From positions 1 to 5,487 of the forward strand of contig JAKVCE010000169.1 in the NCBI GenBank assembly GCA_022447405.1: a stretch of DNA of 5,487 bases, written 5' to 3'. The notes beneath the pieces were generated by a model that was given only the letters and a program-made list of their open reading frames with translations, was not told the DNA's origin and made no database searches. Below, piece by piece: positions 1-5,487 of this stretch. Made by a program: the position numbers and the translations under genes. The number at the start of each line of letters is the position of its first letter. Positions within the stretch are counted from its first letter, which is position 1. The stretch comes from Planctomycetota bacterium. Lineage in GTDB: Bacteria > Planctomycetota > UBA1135 > GCA-002686595.

Positions 1-63
1 GACCTCTCCTAGGCGGTCTCAGAGTGCCGAAAATAGCCCAGGAGCTCCCTAGAGCACCTTGTC

Positions 64-2814
64 ATGCGCCCCATCCAATCCGTCAGCGTCCTCATCCCCA
101 CCTACCAGGGGATGGAGTTCTTGGACCGCCTCATGGGCGGCCTCGCGGAGCAGGACCTCGAGCTCGAGTGGGACGTCTACGCCATCGACTCCAGCTCCTC
201 CGACGGGACCTGGGAGGCGCTCGAGGCCTGGGGAGAGAAGCTCCCGGTGAAGCTCCAGCGCGAGCGCATCACCTCCGTCGAGTTCGACCACGGCGACACG
301 CGCAACCTCCTCGCCGCGCGCTCACGCGGTGACCTCTTGGTCTTCCTCACCCAGGACGCGATCCCGAGCGACCCCTCCTTCCTCACGAAGCTCGTCAAGA
401 ACTTCGAAGACGCAGACGTCGCCGCCGTCACCTGCCGCAACGTCCCCCGCCCGGACGCGCACCTCCTCACGAAGATCTTCAGCGAGAACGACCCGGGCTA
501 CTCCGCCGGTCGCCGCGAGGTCCGCCTCTCGGACGTCGAGGGCTACGAGGAGATGAACGCGCACGAGCGGCGCCTGCTCTACAACTTCAACGACGTCGCC
601 GCTGGATACCGCCGCGAGGTCTGGGAGCTGCACCCCTTCCCGCGCACTCCCTTCGGCGAGGACGTGCTCATGGCTCGCGCGCTCCTCGAGGCCGGCCACA
701 CCGTCGTCTACGACGACGAGGCCACGGTGGAGCACAGCCACGACTACACCCCCGAAGAGCACCGCGCCCGCGGTGAGATCGACGCGCGCTTCAACGCTGA
801 GTGGCTCGACCGCATCTGCGTTGGCTCGAAGAGCGACGCCAAGGAGCTCACGAAGCGCCAGCTCAAGGCCGACGCCGAGGCGATCGCCGCCGCTGGCTAC
901 CAAGGCTCCGAGGCCGACGAGCTCCTCGCTGAGGCGAAGGCGCAGCGTGAGGCCACCTTCCTCGGCCTCTATGAAGGCGGCAGGACCCCGCGCCGTCGCC
1001 CGACGACGCAGGTGTCCCAGGGGGAGCCCCTGAACCTCCTCTACGTCGTTCACGGCTTCCCGCCCGACACCTGGGCCGGCACCGAGATCTACACCCAGAA
1101 CATCGCGCTCGAGATGCAGCGCCGCGGCCACTCCGTGACCGTCCTGGCGCGCGTTCCCGCTGAGGGAGACGAGGCCCCGGAGGACTTCTCGATCGAAGAG
1201 TCTGATTTTCAGGGCCTGCGCGTCCTGCGCTGGACCCACCGCCTCGCCCACCGCTCGATCGCTGAGAGCTACAACCACCCTGAGGCTGAGGCCGCCTTCC
1301 GTCGCCTCCTGATGCGCGAGGACTTCGACCTCGTGCACTTCCAGCACCTCATCCACTCCTCCGCGGGGCTCGTCAGCGTCGCCAAGGAGTTCGCGCTCCC
1401 GACGATCATCACCTGTCACGACTACTGGGGGCTCTGCGCGCGCGTTCAGCTCATCCGCCCTGACGGAGAGATCTGTGAGGGGAACCAGGGCGCCGGCTGC
1501 TTCCTCTGCGTGAAGGAGACGGCCCTCGACAAGATCCCGGCGGCCCGCGCCCTAGGGAAGGTAGCGGGCGGCGCCTTCGACGGCTTGATCGGCGGGCTCA
1601 AGGCCTTCGTCGGTCAAGACCAGCGCCAGCGCCTCGAAGGTTATGAGGACACGATCGCGCGGCACGACTACGTCCTCGGCGCATACGCCGAGGCCGACCT
1701 CTGCATCAGCCCGAGCCGCTTCCTGCGTCAGAAGTACATCGAGAGCGGGCGCTTCGACCCGCACCGCTTCCTCTTCAGCGACAACGGCATGCGCACCGAC
1801 CACGTCGAGGCCCTGGCCAAGACCAAGTCGCCCGAGGGCCGCGTGCGCTTCGGCTTCGTCGGCTCCCTCGTCTGGTACAAGGGCGGTGAGGCGATGATCC
1901 GTGCGATGCAACTCTTGAAAGACGCCGACTGCGAGCTCAACGTCTACGGCACCTTCGACCCGGAAGGGGACGAGCACCACGCCGAGCTCCAAGCGCTCGC
2001 CGAGGGGAGCAACGTTCACTTCAAGGGCCGCTTCGACAACTCGCGCCTGAGCGAGGTCTATGCGGACATCGACGTGCTCGTCGTCCCGAGCGTCTGGTAT
2101 GAGAACTCGCCCATCACCATCCACGAGGCCTACTTGACCGAGACCCCGGTGCTCGCGAGCGACATCGGCGGCATGGCCGAGTTCGTGAAAGACGGCGTGG
2201 ACGGCCTGCACTTCAAGGTCGGAGACCCCGAGGACCTCGCGGCGAAGATGAGGCGCTTTGTGGACGAGCCCGACCTCGTCGAGCGCCTCTCACAAGACTT
2301 CATGCGCGTGAAGACCCTCGTGGAGAACGGTGAAGAGACCGAGGCACGTTACCGCGCCCTCACCTGCGTCGACCGGAGCCCCGAGGGCGCCGGCGCGCTG
2401 CTCGTGCGCGGCGCCAGAGACACCGCCGGTCAGGAGTCCTGCGTGGAGCAGGGCGCTGACTGGCTGCTGCTCACCCCCGGCGGTGGGGCGGCAGAGTATG
2501 CGCTCGAGGGGACCGGGGGCGGCAGGCGAGAGCTTTCGCTCTCCGTCGCGCTCCTAGGCGTCGAGTCCGAGAGCGTCGAGATGGGCGGGCGAGTCTTGGT
2601 CGACGGCGCGGAGCTCGCGCAGATCGAGCCCTTCTTCGCCGACGGATCGGACGAGATCCGAGAGCTCTGCATGAACATCGATCTGCCCGTGGACGCTGAG
2701 CGCTTGCGCATCGAGTGCGCGCTCTCGGAGGGCGGCCCTGAGGCGCACCTGCGTTTGACCTCGGTGGAGGTTCGCCCTGGGCGCGCCAAGAGGACCGCGG
2801 AGGTGGCGTCGTGA
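64..2814 (+). CDS. Bifunctional GT2-GT4 glycosyltransferase fusion with C-terminal beta-rich module
   Basis: This 916-residue protein probably adds two sugars in succession to a growing glycan at the cytoplasmic membrane face. Residues 6-245 form a GT2 (GT-A) domain of the rhamnosyltransferase type: SVLIPTYQG (8-16), IDSSSSDGT (41-49), FDHGDTRN, the TQDA motif (96-99, D98 as likely metal/nucleotide ligand), FGEDV (E199/D200) and HSHDY (224-228). A charged linker (about 250-318) leads to a GT4 (GT-B) domain, about 323-765, with GGTE-like glycine loop WAGTE (337-341), GFVGSL (597-602), and the EX7E pair E680/E688 that binds donor nucleotide sugar in this family. Residues about 795-905 are an unrecognised, probably beta-sandwich module. 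No signal peptide or membrane helix is seen. The start is the first ATG after an in-frame TAG at 34-36, and its ribosome site is weak (AGAG at 51-54). Sugar and linkage specificity cannot be read from sequence. The GT calls are firm; the two-step role is inferred. Confidence 0.93.
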   Translation: MRPIQSVSVLIPTYQGMEFLDRLMGGLAEQDLELEWDVYAIDSSSSDGTWEALEAWGEKLPVKLQRERITSVEFDHGDTRNLLAARSRGDLLVFLTQDAIPSDPSFLTKLVKNFEDADVAAVTCRNVPRPDAHLLTKIFSENDPGYSAGRREVRLSDVEGYEEMNAHERRLLYNFNDVAAGYRREVWELHPFPRTPFGEDVLMARALLEAGHTVVYDDEATVEHSHDYTPEEHRARGEIDARFNAEWLDRICVGSKSDAKELTKRQLKADAEAIAAAGYQGSEADELLAEAKAQREATFLGLYEGGRTPRRRPTTQVSQGEPLNLLYVVHGFPPDTWAGTEIYTQNIALEMQRRGHSVTVLARVPAEGDEAPEDFSIEESDFQGLRVLRWTHRLAHRSIAESYNHPEAEAAFRRLLMREDFDLVHFQHLIHSSAGLVSVAKEFALPTIITCHDYWGLCARVQLIRPDGEICEGNQGAGCFLCVKETALDKIPAARALGKVAGGAFDGLIGGLKAFVGQDQRQRLEGYEDTIARHDYVLGAYAEADLCISPSRFLRQKYIESGRFDPHRFLFSDNGMRTDHVEALAKTKSPEGRVRFGFVGSLVWYKGGEAMIRAMQLLKDADCELNVYGTFDPEGDEHHAELQALAEGSNVHFKGRFDNSRLSEVYADIDVLVVPSVWYENSPITIHEAYLTETPVLASDIGGMAEFVKDGVDGLHFKVGDPEDLAAKMRRFVDEPDLVERLSQDFMRVKTLVENGEETEARYRALTCVDRSPEGAGALLVRGARDTAGQESCVEQGADWLLLTPGGGAAEYALEGTGGGRRELSLSVALLGVESESVEMGGRVLVDGAELAQIEPFFADGSDEIRELCMNIDLPVDAERLRIECALSEGGPEAHLRLTSVEVRPGRAKRTAEVAS
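2799..2803 (+). promoter_or_regulatory. Ribosome binding site of the second glycosyltransferase gene
   Basis: GGAGG lies inside the last codons of the upstream gene. It is 7 bases before a GTG (2811) and 10 bases before an ATG (2814), so it suits either start. Its position inside the upstream reading frame, next to overlapping stop and start codons, supports translational coupling of the two genes. Confidence 0.6.
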
Positions 2815-4094
2815 TGGGCTTCGTGAAGAAGGTCCTCAAGGGCCGCAAGAAGAAGCGCGGGAAGGTCGATCCCTTGGGGCTCGCTGTCGAGCTCGGTGAG
2901 GCTGTCCGCGACGAGGACCTCCCGCGGTGCTCCATCGTGATCCTCAATTGGAACGGCAAGCACCACCTCAAGCCCTGCTTCGAGACGCTCGCATCCCTCG
3001 ACTACCCGAAGGATAAGTACGAGGTCGTCCTCGTCGACAACGGCTCAAGCGACGGGAGCCAAGAGGAGATGCGCGACGAGCACGCTTGGGTGCGTCTCGT
3101 CGAGAACGAAGAGAACGCAGGCTTCAGCAGGGGCTGCAATCAGGGAGTGGAGTGCTCGGACTCTCCAGAGGTCGTCGTCTTCTTGAACAACGACATGCGC
3201 GTCGAAGAGGGCTGGCTGCGTGAGCTCGTCTCTCCCATCGCGCGCGGCGAGTGCGCCGCCACGACGGCCAAGATGTACTCATGGGACGGCAAGCTCATGA
3301 ACTCTGCCGGCGGCGGGATGAACTTTCACGGCATCGGGATCCAGCGCGGCTACCTCGAGGAGCCCGGCCCTGAGCATGACTGGGCGCGCAAGACCCTCTT
3401 CGCCTGCGGCGGCGCGATGGCCATGGACGCCCGCGTCTTCGAGGAGCTCGGCGGCTTCGACGAGGAGTTCTTCGCCTACTACGAGGACGTAGACCTCGGC
3501 TGGCGGACCTGGATCGCTGGCTATGAGGTCCTCTACACGCCGAAGGCCGTCTGCTACCACCACCACTCGAGCACGAGTCGGCGCATGCCGACAGAGATGA
3601 TCCGCCTCCTGCAGGTGCGCAACCCGCTCCTCGCGTGCTTCAAGAACTATGGGGATGAGGCCTTCGGGAAGGTCTTCCCGGCGCTCTTAGCCCTCAGCGT
3701 GCGGCGCATGTTCGCCTCCGCGGGCATCGAGGACGACGGACCCTTCCGGATCCAGAACGCCGTCACGGACGCGACAGGGCCTGTGCGCAAGATGTGGGAG
3801 CGCGCGCGCGGCGGCGCCTCCGAGACCTTCCCCCTGACCCGGATCGCAACGGCCGACTTCATCGGCATGAACGACCTGCTCGGGGACTGGGACCGCTGGA
3901 TGGAGCGGCGTCGCGCCGTTCAGGCCACGCGGGAGCGCTCAGACGAGGAGATCTTCCGCCTCTTCCTCAAGCCGACCTGGTGTATTGAGGACGAGCTCGG
4001 CTACAAGGAGCTTCACGAGGGGGTCTTGCGGGACCTCGGGATCGGAGAGCTCTTCGATGGACTCACAGACGATGGACCGGAGCCGCACAGGTAA
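2811..4094 (+). CDS. GT2 family glycosyltransferase, WbbL/rhamnosyltransferase-like
   Basis: This enzyme probably transfers a nucleotide-activated sugar, possibly dTDP-rhamnose, onto a lipid-linked glycan acceptor in the cytoplasm. The GT-A core spans about residues 38-290 and shows SIVILNWNG (41-49), VDNGSSDG (75-82), the ENAGF segment typical of WbbL-like enzymes, the DXD-equivalent NND (126-128), the acceptor-side GG-A loop, the catalytic-base region YYEDVD (E225, D226, D228) and a downstream YHHHSS (249-254). Residues 1-18 are strongly basic (KKVLKGRKKKRGK), which may hold the protein at the membrane; no transmembrane helix is evident. Residues about 300-427 are a helical tail without a motif I recognise. 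Length (427) is longer than the roughly 300 residues of minimal family members. Start is GTG 2811 (four-base overlap with the previous stop) or ATG 2814 (one-base overlap, TGATG); the ATG is at least as plausible. Sugar specificity is not determined. Confidence 0.92.
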   Translation: MMGFVKKVLKGRKKKRGKVDPLGLAVELGEAVRDEDLPRCSIVILNWNGKHHLKPCFETLASLDYPKDKYEVVLVDNGSSDGSQEEMRDEHAWVRLVENEENAGFSRGCNQGVECSDSPEVVVFLNNDMRVEEGWLRELVSPIARGECAATTAKMYSWDGKLMNSAGGGMNFHGIGIQRGYLEEPGPEHDWARKTLFACGGAMAMDARVFEELGGFDEEFFAYYEDVDLGWRTWIAGYEVLYTPKAVCYHHHSSTSRRMPTEMIRLLQVRNPLLACFKNYGDEAFGKVFPALLALSVRRMFASAGIEDDGPFRIQNAVTDATGPVRKMWERARGGASETFPLTRIATADFIGMNDLLGDWDRWMERRRAVQATRERSDEEIFRLFLKPTWCIEDELGYKELHEGVLRDLGIGELFDGLTDDGPEPHR

Positions 4095-4100
4095 GCCCAG

Positions 4101-4790
4101 ATGAAGCTCTCCATAGTCATGCCCGTCTACAACGAGGAGGCCACGCTGCGCGAGATCGTGGCGCGGGTCCTCGAGACCCCTCACGAGAAGGAGCTCCTCC
4201 TCGTCGATGACTGCTCTAAGGACGGCTCGGCCGCGATCATCGCGGAGCTCGTGGCCGCGCACCCCGAGGTGCGCTCCTTCAAGCACGAGACGAACAAGGG
4301 CAAGGGCGCCGCGCTGCGCACAGGCTTCCAGAACGTCGAAGGCGACGCGGTCGTCATCCAGGACGCCGACCTAGAGTACGACCCCGCTGATTACGAGAAG
4401 CTCCTCGTGCCCTTCGAGAGCGGCGAAGCGGACGTCGTCTACGGGAGCCGCTTCCTCGGCGGCGCCTACACCCTCGAGGTGAACTTCTGGCGCTACCACG
4501 GCAACCGGACGCTGACCCGGGTCAGCAACCTCTTCACGGGCCTCCGCCTCACTGACATGGAGACCTGCTACAAGCTCATGCGCGCGGACGTGGCGCGCTC
4601 GCTCGACATCAAGTCACGCACCTTCACGGTCGAGCCCGAGATGACGGCGAAGTTCGCCCGCGCCAAGCTGCGCGTTGTCGAGGTCCCGATCAGCTACGAC
4701 AGTCGCGGGTATGACGAGGGGAAGAAGATCGGCTTGAAAGACGCCTTCCTCGCCATCGGCGCGATCGTGCGCTTCCGCTTCTTCTCCTGA
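4101..4790 (+). CDS. GT2 family polyprenyl-phosphate mannosyl/glucosyltransferase (DPM1-like)
   Basis: This family moves a sugar from a nucleotide donor (GDP-mannose, UDP-glucose or similar) to a polyprenyl phosphate at the cytoplasmic membrane face, making a lipid-linked monosaccharide for later membrane glycosyltransferases. The 229 residues are one GT-A domain: IVMPVYNEE (5-13), VDDCSKDGS (35-43), NKGKGAALR (65-73), the metal-binding DAD (88-90) followed by LEYDP, YGSRF, DMETCYK (152-158) and the C-terminal RGYDEGKKIG (202-211) characteristic of this subgroup. It ends soon after, with no C-terminal membrane helices or GtrA domain, so it is a soluble or peripheral form. The gene begins 6 bases after the previous stop. 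Its ribosome site is weak: AGG at 4089-4091, overlapping the upstream stop region. It is therefore likely to be co-transcribed with, and perhaps coupled to, the upstream gene. Whether the acceptor is truly a polyprenyl phosphate, and which sugar is used, is inferred from the family only. Confidence 0.92.
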   Translation: MKLSIVMPVYNEEATLREIVARVLETPHEKELLLVDDCSKDGSAAIIAELVAAHPEVRSFKHETNKGKGAALRTGFQNVEGDAVVIQDADLEYDPADYEKLLVPFESGEADVVYGSRFLGGAYTLEVNFWRYHGNRTLTRVSNLFTGLRLTDMETCYKLMRADVARSLDIKSRTFTVEPEMTAKFARAKLRVVEVPISYDSRGYDEGKKIGLKDAFLAIGAIVRFRFFS

Positions 4791-4791
4791 C

Positions 4792-5487
4792 TCAGACCTC
4801 GAGGTTCTCTCCGACCTCGTGCTGGCTGGCGACGATCACCTCGACGTCGAGTCGACCCAGCTCCTCGAGGGTCTCTCGCGCCGCGCTCTGGGCGAGCTCG
4901 GGGGTGTTCGTCTTCTGCGAGAGGTGGGCGAGGATCAGGGTGTGCAGCTCGGGGCCGACGAGCTCGGAGAGGAGCGCCTGGGCTTGTGCGTTCGAGAGGT
5001 GTCCCTGGTCGCCGCTGATGCGCTTGCGGAGCTTGGGCGGGTAGGGGCTCGTCGCCATGAGCTCGGGCTGGTAGTTGAACTCAAGGACCAGCGCGTGCGC
5101 GCCTCGCAGTAGAGGGGCGAGGTCATGTCGCGGGTGCCCGCAGTCGGTGAGGATGATGGCCGTCCTCCCCTTGTAGCTCAGCTTGAGGGCGACCGTGGGG
5201 TCGCAGTCATGGGGGAGGGGCACCGTCTCAATCAGGAGCGCCTCGTCCTCTCCCGGGACCTCTAGTTCGAAGTCTCCGCCGATCGGGAGCGCGGAGAGCT
5301 TGGGGGCGCGGGCGACCGAGCGGTTCTGCATCATCGCCTCGGGGCAGTGGACGAGAGCGTCGTGGCGCTTGCCCACGATGCCAGCCGAGCGCGCGTGGTC
5401 GAGGTGTGCGTGAGTGAGGACGACGTGGTCGATCTGCTTCGGCGCGACCCTAGCTGCCTCAAGGCGCTCTGTGAGGGCGCGCATGGA
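4792..5487 (-). CDS. MBL-fold metallohydrolase, YycJ/WalJ-like, N-terminus cut by the window edge
   Basis: This is a cytoplasmic metal-dependent hydrolase of the metallo-beta-lactamase fold. Relatives of the YycJ/WalJ group are reported or proposed to act as DNA exonucleases, but the role here is unproven. Counting from an internal Met at 5484, the metal-binding motif THAHLDH places H25, H27, D29 and H30; further likely ligands are H92 (PLPHDCDP) and D114 (LTDCG). The C-terminal signature is strong: LEFNYQPELM (134-143), YPPKLRKRI (148-156), GHLSN (161-165) and LAHLSQKTNTPELA (185-198), all in the order expected of YycJ. The reading frame stays open through that Met to the window edge, and the HXHXDH motif lies too near it for a complete fold. 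The true start is therefore probably outside, with roughly the first beta strands missing. It converges on the glycosyltransferase operon and shares no evident function with it. Confidence 0.88.
   Translation of the reverse strand, partial: SMRALTERLEAARVAPKQIDHVVLTHAHLDHARSAGIVGKRHDALVHCPEAMMQNRSVARAPKLSALPIGGDFELEVPGEDEALLIETVPLPHDCDPTVALKLSYKGRTAIILTDCGHPRHDLAPLLRGAHALVLEFNYQPELMATSPYPPKLRKRISGDQGHLSNAQAQALLSELVGPELHTLILAHLSQKTNTPELAQSAARETLEELGRLDVEVIVASQHEVGENLEV

Noticed and set aside
1..12. Possible tail of an upstream + strand gene ending in TAG at 10-12
   Set aside because: Only three codons are visible, too few to support any call.
157..168. Perfect 12-base palindrome CTCGAGCTCGAG
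   Set aside because: It encodes Leu-Glu-Leu-Glu with the preferred CTC and GAG codons, so it follows from codon use and is not likely to be an operator.
322..1419. Long - strand open frame (365 codons) opposite the fusion glycosyltransferase gene
   Set aside because: It has no recognisable motif and a Val/Leu/Glu/Arg-rich composition typical of the antisense of GC-rich coding DNA, and it lies wholly against a gene with clear domains.
1552..2211. Second long - strand open frame (219 codons) opposite the GT4 domain
   Set aside because: Same antisense shadow effect; the + strand here carries the conserved GFVGSL and EX7E motifs.
2430..2966. - strand open frames spanning the junction of the first two glycosyltransferase genes
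   Set aside because: Two overlapping frames with low-complexity Arg/Pro/Ser products and no family signature; the + strand reading with coupled stop and start is far better supported.
4796..4805. 10-base palindrome ACCTCGAGGT near the convergent stops, considered as a terminator
   Set aside because: It has no loop and no T tract on either strand, and it codes for the C-terminus of the hydrolase.
4819..5112. + strand open frame inside the MBL hydrolase gene
   Set aside because: It is a shadow of the opposite strand, where the YycJ-type motifs are unmistakable.
5482..5484. ATG on the - strand as the true start of the MBL hydrolase
   Set aside because: The frame is still open at the window edge and the HXHXDH motif would begin at residue 25, too early for the fold; a start outside the window is more likely.

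Overview
The window is a GC-rich, almost fully coding stretch of bacterial DNA. It holds three tandem + strand glycosyltransferase genes and, facing them, the 3' part of a metallo-beta-lactamase-fold hydrolase gene on the - strand. Codon third positions are mostly G or C, the proteins are rich in Asp and Glu, and the intergenic gaps are close to zero. This fits a high-GC bacterium, for example a Planctomycetota or Myxococcota type lineage, but nothing seen here fixes the taxon.

Layout: positions 1-63 are a short leader with no gene I can support. Positions 64-2814 encode a 916-residue protein that fuses an N-terminal GT2 (rhamnosyltransferase-like) domain, a GT4 (GT-B) domain and a C-terminal beta-rich module I do not recognise. 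Positions 2811-4094 encode a second GT2 enzyme of the WbbL/rhamnosyltransferase type, translationally coupled to the first gene. Positions 4101-4790 encode a compact GT2 enzyme of the polyprenyl-phosphate (DPM1-like) mannosyl/glucosyltransferase type. Positions 4792-5487 (- strand) hold a YycJ/WalJ-like MBL-fold protein that is complete at its C-terminus and cut at its N-terminus by the window edge. Its stop codon lies one base from the stop of the third glycosyltransferase gene.

The three glycosyltransferase genes look like one operon making a surface glycan such as an O-antigen, capsule, exopolysaccharide or protein glycan. The fusion and the WbbL-like enzyme together offer three catalytic sites that could add successive sugars to a lipid-linked acceptor on the cytoplasmic face of the membrane. 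The DPM1-like enzyme could charge polyprenyl phosphate with a single sugar for a membrane glycosyltransferase encoded elsewhere. No flippase, polymerase, sugar-nucleotide synthesis gene, mobile element, RNA gene or CRISPR array is visible. I see no clearly new biological system. The least explained parts are the C-terminal module of the fusion protein and the fusion architecture itself.
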